A stretch of DNA of 64,000 bases from Chryseobacterium lathyri (GTDB taxonomy: Bacteria; Bacteroidota; Bacteroidia; Flavobacteriales; Weeksellaceae), in assembly GCF_003290185.1 (NCBI RefSeq), contig NZ_QNFY01000002.1, forward strand, positions 310,001-374,000. The letters are read 5' to 3'. Within the stretch, counting starts at the first letter, position 1; the number at the start of each line of letters is the position of its first letter. The notes under the pieces were generated by a model. That model searched no databases, was not told the DNA's origin, and worked only from the letters and a program-made list of their open reading frames with translations. The position numbers and the translations under genes were made by a program. This document shows, in pieces, positions 1-8,419 of this stretch.

Positions 1-1023
1 CCTATTGAAAGAGTAATACTGGACACCAGAAAAGAATTTCAGGAAAAAATGAATGATTTTCCATTTGATTTTTCCGAAGTTAAAGGTCAGGAAACAGCAA
101 AAAGAGCGATGGAAATAGCCGCTGCAGGTGGGCACAATATTATTCTCATTGGCCCTCCGGGAAGTGGAAAGACAATGCTTGCCAAAAGAGTACCGGGTAT
201 TCTTCCTCCATTAACCCTGAAAGAAGCTTTAGAAACAACAAAAATACATTCTGTAGCCGGTAAAATGGGCGCCGAAACGTCTCTCATGACTGTGAGACCC
301 TTTAGGTCGCCACATCACACCATTTCAGACGTTGCATTAGTAGGAGGAGGCAGTTATCCCCAGCCTGGAGAGATCTCGCTTGCACACAATGGCGTTTTGT
401 TTCTTGATGAGATGCCTGAGTTTAAAAGAACCGTTTTAGAAGTGATGAGACAGCCTCTTGAAGACCGTGAAGTAACAATTTCCAGAGCCCGGTTTACCGT
501 AAACTATCCTGCCAGCTTTATGCTGGTGGCTTCTATGAATCCAAGTCCCAGTGGTTTTTTTCCGGACGATCCGGGAAACACCTCATCCGTTTACGAAATG
601 CAGCGGTATATGAATAAACTTTCAGGTCCATTATTAGATAGAATAGATATTCATATAGAAGTACAGAAAGTTGAGTTTGAACAGCTGGCAGAGAAAAGAA
701 AAGGAGAAAAAAGTTCAGATATTCGGGAACGGGTACTTAAGGCACGTAACATTCAGAATGAACGCTATAAAAACCTAAATATCAGCTACAATGCTCAGAT
801 TGGTCCTAAGGAAATTGAAGCATTTTGTAGCTTGGATGAAACATCCCTGCATCTCATTAAGCTCGCTATGGAAAAGCTGAATCTTTCAGCAAGAGCTTAT
901 GACCGTATCCTGAAAGTGGCCCGAACTGCAGCCGACCTGGAGGGGGTTGAAAATATATTATCCCATCATATTTCAGAAGCCATACAGTACAGAAGTCTGG
1001 ACAGGGAATTTTGGAATGTGTAA
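1..1023 (+). CDS. comM: ComM/YifB family Mg-chelatase-like AAA+ ATPase, 3' part
   Basis: Partial gene: the frame is open from base 1, so the N-terminal Lon-like domain lies outside the window and the first visible ATG (49) is internal. The visible 340 residues hold the AAA+ core with Walker A GPPGSGKT, Walker [12 protein letters not shown], and the C-terminal Mg-chelatase-type region. The family (YifB/ComM) is a hexameric helicase that promotes branch migration during natural transformation, so the presence of dprA at 29.4-30.5 kb fits a transformation-capable lineage, though both are also found in non-competent species. The stop codon is followed by a gene-poor stretch with no clear terminator. 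Confidence 0.93.
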   Translation, partial: PIERVILDTRKEFQEKMNDFPFDFSEVKGQETAKRAMEIAAAGGHNIILIGPPGSGKTMLAKRVPGILPPLTLKEALETTKIHSVAGKMGAETSLMTVRPFRSPHHTISDVALVGGGSYPQPGEISLAHNGVLFLDEMPEFKRTVLEVMRQPLEDREVTISRARFTVNYPASFMLVASMNPSPSGFFPDDPGNTSSVYEMQRYMNKLSGPLLDRIDIHIEVQKVEFEQLAEKRKGEKSSDIRERVLKARNIQNERYKNLNISYNAQIGPKEIEAFCSLDETSLHLIKLAMEKLNLSARAYDRILKVARTAADLEGVENILSHHISEAIQYRSLDREFWNV

Positions 1024-1437
1024 TCATGAAATTCTTAATATGGTTTCGTAAAATACATTCTGGCTTATTGAATGTTTCCTCCATTTTTGTTGATCAGGAA
1101 ATGCTATTTCTCCTGTTTTCTTGATTTGATTTTACTAGATTTTGGCTTAAATCACGTATTGTAATGCTTAAATCCCTGTTTGGAGAAAGTTTATGATTAT
1201 TTATTTCTTTATTTTAAATATTATGTTAAATTTGATTACCAAATTTTTAAAAATATTGCATTATGAAATAGAAATTAATAAACTGGATTTAAGTCAATCA
1301 ATTCTGACTAACAATAGGCAAAGAATGTATAGCATTTTTTGTAGCTAATATGTACTAGGCTGTTTTATACAGGCTTAAAGCTCTGCCATAATGCAGTTCA
1401 TCTGAAACTATTATCACCAAACAAAACAAAAACTAAT
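1024..1437. other. Gene-free AT-rich intergenic stretch
   Basis: Only short spurious open frames are present. A TAAATTTG at 1227-1234 matches the flavobacterial -7 element but has no TTG at the expected distance, and it would leave a leader of about 200 bases before the A-T-R gene at 1438. No hairpin terminator, tRNA or repeat was recognised. The length of the leader region could hold regulation of the synthetase gene, but nothing specific is visible. Confidence 0.5.
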
Positions 1438-4400
1438 ATGCCGAATACACTATCAACGCCGTCGGGGCAGCCCGCTGGTGTACCGATTCTTTTATCCTCT
1501 GAAGACAGAGAAAGACTTCTCAACGATTTCAACAAAACAAATTGGGACTATCATAAAGAAGAAACACTGGTCTCTCTTTTCAACAACCAGGCACTCCTTC
1601 ATCCCGAAAATCTTGCAGCTGTTTATCAGGACAGCTGGATCAGTTACCGTGAGCTCGATCAGAAAAGCAACCAACTTGCAAATGTACTGTTAGAGAAAGG
1701 AATACAAGAAGGAATGTTTGTCCCCGTATGGCTGGACCGTTCTCTCGAGTGGCTGGTTGCCATTCTGGGCATTTTGAAGACAGGAGCAGCTTATGTGCCT
1801 ATTGATCCTGCTTATCCTGTAAAACGTGTAGAATACATCCTTGCAGATACCTCAGCGGGAATACTTATTACAGATACTCAGCGGGGAAATTCACTGGTGA
1901 AAGGAATTAACGCTGAAATTTTTTATCTGGATAATGCAGAAAGCCTGTCACATTTACCTGCTGAACTGCCTGATCTTACTATATCTCAGGATACATTAGC
2001 CTATACCATCTATACATCCGGATCAACAGGCAACCCTAAAGGGGTCATGATTTCTCACCATAGTATTCAACATTTGGTTACATGGCACAACCAGTACTTT
2101 CATGTTGATGACACATCACACCTTACCCTTGTTGCCGGATTGGCATTCGACATCTCCGTATGGGAAACTTGGTCAGCGCTTATTGCCGGTGCCGTATTGT
2201 ATATTACCGGCAATGAAGATAGAGTAGAAGCTTCAGAGCTTGTGAATTTTTACCGTAGAAACAGCATTACCCATGGATTTGTCCCTTCTGTTCTTGCTCC
2301 TTCCGTTGTTGAAGAAACACGAAAGTATAATGACCTTGACCTTAAATATCTTTTCACAGGAGGAGAAAAACTTAAGCCTGTACTTACCAGCGAATTAAGT
2401 TATGAGTTAATTGATTATTACGGTCCTACCGAATGCACGGTTTATGCCACTTTCAAAAAAGTTAAAGATATGAATGGGCAATATGTTTCTTCAATAGGAA
2501 GGCCAATCGCCAATGCACAAGCTTACATTTTAGGAGAAAACAGCGAACTTTTGCCAGTAGGAGCCGTAGGAGAGCTACATATAGGAGGAAATCTTTTGGC
2601 TAAGGGTTATCTTAATAATGAAGAGCTCACATCTTCAAAATTCATTAACAGCCCATTCAGGGAGAACGAAAAGCTATACCGTACCGGTGATCTTGCCCGC
2701 TGGAAGTCAGATGGAGATATTGAATTTTTAGGAAGAATAGACAATCAGGTGAAAATTAGGGGCTTCCGTGTGGAATTGGGCGAAATTGAACGCTGCCTTG
2801 CCCGTTTGGAAGGAATACAGGAAGCAGCAGTCATTACAAAAGACCATGGAAATAATAAATATATTGTAGCCTTTGTCATAGTAAAGCCCGGTGCAAAAGC
2901 AGACGCTGCATGGGTAAGACAACAGCTGAAAGAAGAGCTGCCCGGTTATATGATTCCGGCTCAGATCATCAATGTTGATAAAATACCACTCACGGCCAAC
3001 GGAAAAACAGATGCCAATTTGTTAAAAGAACTCGCAGATAAAGAGGCAAAAGAACTGATTTCTACAGAACCTCCTACCAATGAAACCGAAAGAATTATAG
3101 CAGATATCTGGGCTGAAGAACTTGAGCGTCCGGTGATTAATATGACAGATAATTTCTTTGATATCGGTGGAAATTCACTCCTTGTCGCTATAGTTGCAAC
3201 CGCCCTGAATTCAAGATTGGATACCAAGGTTTATATGAGAGATATTTACCAGTTTCCGGTCCTTAGGCAGCTTGCCAATGAATTGATCACCAGAGCCAAT
3301 GAAGCCTGTGAAGCCATTCCGAAAGAAGATGTAGAGCCTTATGTAGCCCTTCAGCAGGATGTTTACCTGGCTCCGGAAACTGTTTTTGCAGGCGGTTTCG
3401 ATCCTAAACAACTGGAAAATCCTAAAACCATATTCCTGACCGGGGTTACCGGATTTGTCGGTATACATTTGCTTCAGGAACTTTTGGATACCACATCAGC
3501 AGATATTTACTGTCTGGTAAGGGCTCAGGATGAATTTCATGCAATGGAAAAAATTGACAGCTGCTATAAACAGTATCATATCGATAGAAAAGAAGAGCAG
3601 AAATCGAGAATCATACCTGTAATAGGAGATCTGTCCCTTCCGTTATTAGGGTTTTCTGAAGACCAGTTCAAAAAACTTGCAGGAATACTGGATCTTATTT
3701 ACCACTCTGGCAGCTCCGTTAATTTTATAGAACCTTATTCTTACATGAAAGCTCCGAACGTAGAAGGATTAAGAGAAATCATAAAACTTGCCGGTGCCGA
3801 AAGAACTAAGTGTCTTGCCCTGCTATCTACTATTTCGGTCTACAGTTGGGGACATGTTTTTACCGGGAAAACCGTGATGATGGAAAGCGATGATATTGCT
3901 CAGAACCTAATGTCTGTAAGTAAAGATATCGGGTATGTAAGAAGCAAATGGGTAATGGAGGCGGTTGCAGATCTTGCCGCTAAAGAAGGTCTTCCTTTAA
4001 TTACCTACCGTCTTGGCTATGCCATGTGCCACAGCGAAACGGGTGCCAGTGCTCCTTACCAGTGGTGGTCAGGTCTTGTGAAAAACTGTGTTGAATTTAA
4101 ATCTTATCCTTTACTTACTGAACTAAGAGAAGGTCTGATCACGGTAGACTATATGACCAGGTCCATGGCTCATATCACAAAAAATAAAGATGCGATTGGT
4201 AAAAAATTTAACCTGATCGCAAGACCGGAAACCAATCTTACCCTGGAAAGCTTCTTTAACCTCCTGAAGAAATATTATCCGCTTACTCTTGAAGGCCTTC
4301 CCTACAAAGAGTGGAGAAAACAGTGGGAAGATGACAGCCGGAACCGTTTGTATCCGCTTACCAGTCTGTTTAAGGATAATATGCATGAAGGGCTTTCTAC

Positions 4401-4539
4401 GGTAGAGCTTTATCAGAATACCTATATCTGGGACTGTTCCAATGTTATTCAGTTTTTGGAAGGATCTGGTATTGAGGAGCCTGCATTTGATAAGAAGATG
4501 CTGGATGCTTATCTCAAATATTTAGGAATTCCGGTGTAG
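1438..4539 (+). CDS. Stand-alone NRPS-like A-T-R enzyme (adenylation, carrier, thioester reductase)
   Basis: 1033 residues in three domains. Adenylation, about 20-530: A3 motif YTSGSTGNPKG (192-202), YGPTE (328-332), A8 RGFRVELGEIE (441-451), A10 lysine K523. Carrier protein, about 545-620: phosphopantetheine site DNFFDIGGNS with S580. Thioester reductase, about 660-1033: nucleotide-binding GVTGFVG (669-675), YxxxK at Y833/K837. By family, the acid is adenylated, loaded on the carrier arm and released by NADPH reduction as aldehyde or alcohol. There is no condensation domain, so the substrate is probably a single amino or other carboxylic acid. Aligning by eye to GrsA gives a specificity code near D-I-W-F-F-G-Y-V-Y-K, which I do not recognise. 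No phosphopantetheinyl transferase or tailoring gene is adjacent. The ATG start fits the usual A-domain N-terminus. Confidence 0.9.
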   Translation: MPNTLSTPSGQPAGVPILLSSEDRERLLNDFNKTNWDYHKEETLVSLFNNQALLHPENLAAVYQDSWISYRELDQKSNQLANVLLEKGIQEGMFVPVWLDRSLEWLVAILGILKTGAAYVPIDPAYPVKRVEYILADTSAGILITDTQRGNSLVKGINAEIFYLDNAESLSHLPAELPDLTISQDTLAYTIYTSGSTGNPKGVMISHHSIQHLVTWHNQYFHVDDTSHLTLVAGLAFDISVWETWSALIAGAVLYITGNEDRVEASELVNFYRRNSITHGFVPSVLAPSVVEETRKYNDLDLKYLFTGGEKLKPVLTSELSYELIDYYGPTECTVYATFKKVKDMNGQYVSSIGRPIANAQAYILGENSELLPVGAVGELHIGGNLLAKGYLNNEELTSSKFINSPFRENEKLYRTGDLARWKSDGDIEFLGRIDNQVKIRGFRVELGEIERCLARLEGIQEAAVITKDHGNNKYIVAFVIVKPGAKADAAWVRQQLKEELPGYMIPAQIINVDKIPLTANGKTDANLLKELADKEAKELISTEPPTNETERIIADIWAEELERPVINMTDNFFDIGGNSLLVAIVATALNSRLDTKVYMRDIYQFPVLRQLANELITRANEACEAIPKEDVEPYVALQQDVYLAPETVFAGGFDPKQLENPKTIFLTGVTGFVGIHLLQELLDTTSADIYCLVRAQDEFHAMEKIDSCYKQYHIDRKEEQKSRIIPVIGDLSLPLLGFSEDQFKKLAGILDLIYHSGSSVNFIEPYSYMKAPNVEGLREIIKLAGAERTKCLALLSTISVYSWGHVFTGKTVMMESDDIAQNLMSVSKDIGYVRSKWVMEAVADLAAKEGLPLITYRLGYAMCHSETGASAPYQWWSGLVKNCVEFKSYPLLTELREGLITVDYMTRSMAHITKNKDAIGKKFNLIARPETNLTLESFFNLLKKYYPLTLEGLPYKEWRKQWEDDSRNRLYPLTSLFKDNMHEGLSTVELYQNTYIWDCSNVIQFLEGSGIEEPAFDKKMLDAYLKYLGIPV

Positions 4540-4558
4540 AAATCTTTGAAATAATAGG

Positions 4559-4582
4559 GCCGGGATGTATGCCCGGCTTTAT
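4559..4582 (+). terminator. Rho-independent terminator after the A-T-R gene
   Basis: GCCGGG (4559-4564) pairs with CCCGGC (4572-4577) over a 7-base loop and is followed by a T-rich tract. It lies between two convergent genes and ends one base before the stop codon of the next one. Confidence 0.75.
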
Positions 4583-5059
4583 TTATATGCCCTTTTTTCC
4601 ACTCAAAATCATTTCAATCATCCTGATCTTTCTGGTTTCTCTGGTTTCAGGCTTTTTCGCTTCCTCTATCCAGCGGATGTATTCTTTCCGGTGAGTATAG
4701 CTCATTTTGTCGAACAGGTTCTTTGCATCGGGATTTTCATTAAAAACAACGGCGATGTCATTTGCAATTTCAACAATTCTTTCCTCCTGATCTTCAATAA
4801 GGCTTACAACAATCTCATCGCCAAATGTTTTCCCCAACTTCTTTCGGATTTCCTGGGTCAAGCCTAAAATATGACAGTCAGATTTCATTTTAGCAAGGCT
4901 TCCACGGTATTCGACCTTATTGTCAAATATTGCTTTAATTTTAACCTGTCCTTTTTTGCCAAACAGTTTTTCCGCAGAAAAAGGAAACTCTACAAAAGCA
5001 GCATTCAGATTACCATTCTGTTTTATAATTCCGGTAAATTCTATTTCTTTTTTCATCAT
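4583..5059 (-). CDS. DUF1905/YdeI (OmdA)-type protein
   Basis: 158 residues. The N-terminal half (about 5-85) has the DUF1905 small beta-barrel pattern (IEFTGIIKQNG, AAFVEFPF, GLTQEIRKKLGKTFGDEI). The C-terminal half (about 100-158) is the helical YdeI/OmdA tail with LFDKMSYTHRKEYIRWIEEA and ETRETRKIRMIEMI. Members of this fusion are annotated as bacteriocin-protection or OmpD-associated proteins after Salmonella YdeI, but the molecular role is not established. It is cytoplasmic (no signal peptide). It converges with the A-T-R gene and is separated from the S46 peptidase upstream by a strong terminator, so it is transcribed alone. Confidence 0.85.
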   Translation of the reverse strand: MMKKEIEFTGIIKQNGNLNAAFVEFPFSAEKLFGKKGQVKIKAIFDNKVEYRGSLAKMKSDCHILGLTQEIRKKLGKTFGDEIVVSLIEDQEERIVEIANDIAVVFNENPDAKNLFDKMSYTHRKEYIRWIEEAKKPETRETRKIRMIEMILSGKKGI

Positions 5060-5080
5060 AGGTATTTAAAATTCAAAAAT

Positions 5081-5111
5081 AAAAAAACCGTGAACGCAAA
5101 TTCACGGTTTT
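5081..5111 (-). terminator. Terminator of the S46 peptidase gene
   Basis: A perfect 11-bp stem, AAAACCGTGAA (5084-5094) with TTCACGGTTTT (5101-5111), 6-base loop. The A-run at 5081-5087 gives a T-tract on the minus strand. A TATTTTTG -7-like box for the downstream DUF1905 gene (5074-5081, minus strand) touches its base. Confidence 0.85.
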
Positions 5112-5131
5112 AAAAATTTATCAGAAAAAGA

Positions 5132-7342
5132 TTATTTTACCTTTTTTGTTTTCTTAGGCATTTGAGTAGTTCCTGAATTTTTAGACTTCGTATCAGGAGG
5201 TGTATTTTCTCCTCTTACAAGCTTTAATTCATCGATCAGCCTTCTTGCTCCTGCATATTTGTCGATTGTCCAAAGAACAAAACGTACGTCTACGTTAATT
5301 GTTTTCTGCCAGTCCTGTTCAAATACAATATCACCGCTTAATGCTTCGCTGTTTCCATCGAATGCAATACCGATAAGGTTTCCGTCTCCGTCAATAACAG
5401 GAGAACCTGAGTTACCACCTGTAATATCATTGTTAGAAAGGAAGTTTACAGGCATATATCCAGCAGCATCAGCATACTGTCCGAAATCCTTAAGATTATA
5501 AAGGTCGATCACTCTTTGAGGAAGATCGAATTCTTCATCACCTTTCTTGTATTTTCCTACAAGACCGGTCATATCAGTATAATAGTTGTCAGTAACTCCA
5601 AAGTAGTTTCTGTCATTTCTTACAGGAAGTTTATCTACTGTTCCGTAAGTTAATCTCATGGTAGAGTTAGCATCAGGATAGAATTTTTTCTCAGGCATAG
5701 CCTTCATTAATCCAGCTAAGAATAGACGGTTGTTCTTGTTGAAGTTATCGTCAACTTTAGAATACTTCTCCATGCTCATTTTCTGGTCAGCAACAATTCC
5801 GTTCGCGATTTTCCAAAGCGGATCAGCATCAAGTTTCAATGCATCTGGGTTTAATAAGAAATTCGTAGCAGAAGTCTTATTGGCAAAAATTGAAGAATAG
5901 GCTACATTAGAAAGAGTCTTAGAATCCAATCCTAAAATAGTAGCAGATGCCACCTCTTTATTGGTCACTCTTGATTGGTAAAGTCCAGCCATAGAAGCTA
6001 GCATTTCTCCCTCCAGAGAAGGATTGAAGTTTTCATAAGCTTCTTTGATTGCAGTTTCAGTTTTAGCTTTCATCGCTAATCTTCCTTGCATATCCTGAGC
6101 AGAATAAGCTTTAAGAACAGATCCTACCTGTAAAGCAAGAGTGATATATTTTGCATTTCTTGAGAACTGAGAAGCGTAGTTTCTTTCAACATTTCTGTCG
6201 GAGACCTGCTTGTAATAAGCGCCGATATCTTCTAAAATACCATCATATTCTGCGTTTCCTGGCAGTGCAGACCATTTTCTGTAAGTATCCTCAATCTTTT
6301 GTTTGTCGGCTATCGTTCCGTTTTTATCTACCGCATCAATAGTTCCCTGTCTGTTTTTCCAGTAGTTGGCTACAGAAGCATATTGAGACGCATAGTTAAG
6401 CTGAGTCGCTTTATCCTTGTCCATATACTTTTTCATAACATCCATAGCAAGCTTGGAAGCTTCCACCCAAGCCGGATAGTCTTTGTTTACCATCTGCTGA
6501 ATTCCGTAAGATGTAAGGTAACGGTTGGTTCTTCCAGGATATCCTAAGATCATAGAGAAATCTCCAGGTTTGATCCCTTTAAGAGAAACAGGAAGGAAAT
6601 GCTTAGGCTTCAAAGGAACATTGCTTGGTGCAAATTCTGCAGGGTTACCTGCTGCATCCCCGTATACTCTGAATACCGTGAAGTCAGCAGTATGTCTTGG
6701 CCATTCCCAGTTATCTGTATCACCTCCGAATTTACCCAATGATGAAGGTGGTGCACCTACCAATCTGATATCTTTATAATCCTGGTATACAAAATAGTAG
6801 AATTCATTTCCATTGAAGAAATCTCTTACCACTACTGTATATTTTCCGTTTTCAGAGTTTTCAGTCTGGATTGCTTTTGTTTCAGCATCAATAACTGCTT
6901 TTCTCTCTGCTCCGGTCATATTGTTGTTTAGCTTGGAAGTGATTCTCTGCGTAGCATCATCCATTCTAACTAAAAACCTTACATAAAGATCTTTTGCATT
7001 AAATTCGTCCTTCTGCTTCATAGCCCAGAATCCGTTTTTAAGATAATCTTTCTCCGGAGTAGAAGCGGCAGCTACGGCACCATAACCACAGTGGTGGTTA
7101 GTGAAAATAAGTCCTTTGTCAGAAACAATTTCCCCGGTACAAAAACCCCCGAAGCTTACGATAGCATCCTTTAAGCTTGAATTGTTTACTGAATAAATTT
7201 CTTCAGGTGTCAAATGCAGTCCCTCTTTTTGCATGTCGACCCCGTTAAGTCTTTTGATGAGCATTAACAGCCACATCCCCTCATCCGCCCTCATCTGAGC
7301 AAAGCCCAATAAGAAAGTGAACAGTAGAAATAGTCTTTTCAT
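5132..7342 (-). CDS. S46 family dipeptidyl peptidase, DPP7-like
   Basis: 736 residues from the ATG at 7342; an in-frame ATG at 7450 would put 36 unlikely residues before a clear signal peptide (MKRLFLLFTFLLGFAQMRA), so the inner start is preferred. Catalytic elements of the DPP7/DPP11 family are visible: His84 in FTNHHCGYGAV, the NWEWPRH block, and Ser645 in GGNSGSPVIDG. The residue 18 places after the serine is Gly663 (FDGN); in the family a Gly here goes with DPP7-type hydrophobic P1 preference, while DPP11 has Arg. The enzyme removes dipeptides from oligopeptides in the periplasm and would feed amino-acid catabolism. A Lys-rich tail ends the protein. Transcribed divergently from the META lipoprotein. 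Confidence 0.93.
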   Translation of the reverse strand: MKRLFLLFTFLLGFAQMRADEGMWLLMLIKRLNGVDMQKEGLHLTPEEIYSVNNSSLKDAIVSFGGFCTGEIVSDKGLIFTNHHCGYGAVAAASTPEKDYLKNGFWAMKQKDEFNAKDLYVRFLVRMDDATQRITSKLNNNMTGAERKAVIDAETKAIQTENSENGKYTVVVRDFFNGNEFYYFVYQDYKDIRLVGAPPSSLGKFGGDTDNWEWPRHTADFTVFRVYGDAAGNPAEFAPSNVPLKPKHFLPVSLKGIKPGDFSMILGYPGRTNRYLTSYGIQQMVNKDYPAWVEASKLAMDVMKKYMDKDKATQLNYASQYASVANYWKNRQGTIDAVDKNGTIADKQKIEDTYRKWSALPGNAEYDGILEDIGAYYKQVSDRNVERNYASQFSRNAKYITLALQVGSVLKAYSAQDMQGRLAMKAKTETAIKEAYENFNPSLEGEMLASMAGLYQSRVTNKEVASATILGLDSKTLSNVAYSSIFANKTSATNFLLNPDALKLDADPLWKIANGIVADQKMSMEKYSKVDDNFNKNNRLFLAGLMKAMPEKKFYPDANSTMRLTYGTVDKLPVRNDRNYFGVTDNYYTDMTGLVGKYKKGDEEFDLPQRVIDLYNLKDFGQYADAAGYMPVNFLSNNDITGGNSGSPVIDGDGNLIGIAFDGNSEALSGDIVFEQDWQKTINVDVRFVLWTIDKYAGARRLIDELKLVRGENTPPDTKSKNSGTTQMPKKTKKVK

Positions 7343-7428
7343 TTTATAAAATAATTTTTGTGTCGCTAATTTACTAATTTTTACGATATTCTGTCCCGGA
7401 ATGGTATGAAAATGGAAGGATAATCCCC

Positions 7429-7872
7429 ATGAAAAAAATACTTGTATCATTTTTTGCCATTTTGCTATTAGGAGCTGTGGTCAGCTGCTCTTCAGTCCCG
7501 CAAAAAAATCCGAGCCTTCAAAGACAGTGGATGCTTGTTTCTTTTGATCAATTTTCTAAATTTTCTAAAGAGGAATTAGTCAGAAATAAGGCAGAAATCA
7601 ACCTCACAGGCATAATGGAAAAAGGAAAAATAAAAGGAGGAGCCAATATGGGGTGCAACAGCATGTTCTTTACGTCAGAATTTAAAACTAATGGGAAAGT
7701 GAAGATCTCAGGAGTAGGGAGCACATTGAAGGCCTGTCAGAATATGGAACTGGAAAACGCTTTTATCCAGAAATTTGATAAAATGACCAATTATTCCATA
7801 GAAGGGCATTTCCTTACTTTATCCGATGACAATGGAAACTCTATGAAATTTTTGGCCGCAGATTGGGATTAA
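7429..7872 (+). CDS. META-domain (HslJ-like) lipoprotein
   Basis: 147 residues. A lipoprotein signal peptide ends in the lipobox VVSC (Cys20). The mature part matches the META/HslJ fold: WMLVSFDQF at the start, the GGANMGCNSM turn in the middle, then a long helix-like stretch (CQNMELENAFIQKFDKM) and LTLSDDNGNSMKFL. Heat-shock protein HslJ in Escherichia coli is linked to novobiocin resistance; the biochemical role of the family is unknown. The gene starts 86 bases from the divergent S46 peptidase. Confidence 0.82.
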   Translation: MKKILVSFFAILLLGAVVSCSSVPQKNPSLQRQWMLVSFDQFSKFSKEELVRNKAEINLTGIMEKGKIKGGANMGCNSMFFTSEFKTNGKVKISGVGSTLKACQNMELENAFIQKFDKMTNYSIEGHFLTLSDDNGNSMKFLAADWD

Positions 7873-7940
7873 GAATATGGTTTGAGTGATCAAGCTTAAA
7901 TTTTGAAGATTTTAAATAAACCATAGATCTGAAATATAAA

Positions 7941-7965
7941 AAGTCCGCGCTGGAGCGGACTTTTG
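7941..7965. terminator. Bidirectional terminator between convergent genes
   Basis: AAGTCCGC (7941-7948) pairs with GCGGACTT (7955-7962), 6-base loop, with A-run before and T-run after. It can serve both the META lipoprotein gene and the secreted-protein operon on the other strand. Confidence 0.85.
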
Positions 7966-7987
7966 CTTGAAATCTGGTTATGGGTTA

Positions 7988-8413
7988 TCAGTTTTTTGGA
8001 ATTGTTTTCTTTATTTCTTCTAAGGTCGCCGTATTGGGCAGACCTATGACATTACTATTTGTGTTCCTGGAATTCACGGTACTGGTTCGGGATGCCTGCC
8101 TGTTGGGAATAGAGGCTTTTATTTCTGCTAAAGTGGCCGTGTTAGGTAGTAATTTCCCCGAAGTATTGTTTGAATTGTATGGCTGGGATTTTACTTCCTG
8201 GCTTTTCGCTTCAAGACCCTGTTCTGAAGCCAATACGGATACGTTTTGCTTTTTAGGAGCATTTTCCTGAGACGCTTTTGCCAGCTGGGCTTCCCGTTCT
8301 CTGAGCTGTTTCACAATCTGGGCCTGATCTTCAGATTCAGAAGCTTTCTTATTTTCCTGAGCATAAACGGATACGCTTAATGCTAAAAATGCAGTGATAT
8401 ATAGTAATTTCAT
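7988..8413 (-). CDS. Small secreted protein with a duplicated LPNTATL-type motif
   Basis: 141 residues, family not recognised. A signal peptide (MKLLYITAFLALSVSVYAQ) is followed by a charged, probably coiled helix (about 25-50, DQAQIVKQLREREAQLAKA), a Ser/Asn/Gln-rich linker, and two copies of a 16-residue element: LPNTATLAEIKASIPN (89-104) and LPNTATLEEIKKTIPK (125-140), 36 residues apart. The gene is the last of a three-gene operon, six bases behind the repetitive 849-residue protein, so the products may act together at the cell surface. The two motifs look like linear binding or helix-capping elements; that is inference. Confidence 0.75.
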   Translation of the reverse strand: MKLLYITAFLALSVSVYAQENKKASESEDQAQIVKQLREREAQLAKASQENAPKKQNVSVLASEQGLEAKSQEVKSQPYNSNNTSGKLLPNTATLAEIKASIPNRQASRTSTVNSRNTNSNVIGLPNTATLEEIKKTIPKN

Positions 8414-8419
8414 GATAAT

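Noticed and set aside
4565-5113. Plus-strand open frames of 100 and 80 codons opposite the DUF1905/YdeI gene
   Set aside because: They are antisense to a clearly recognised family, have no signal or promoter and no sensible composition.
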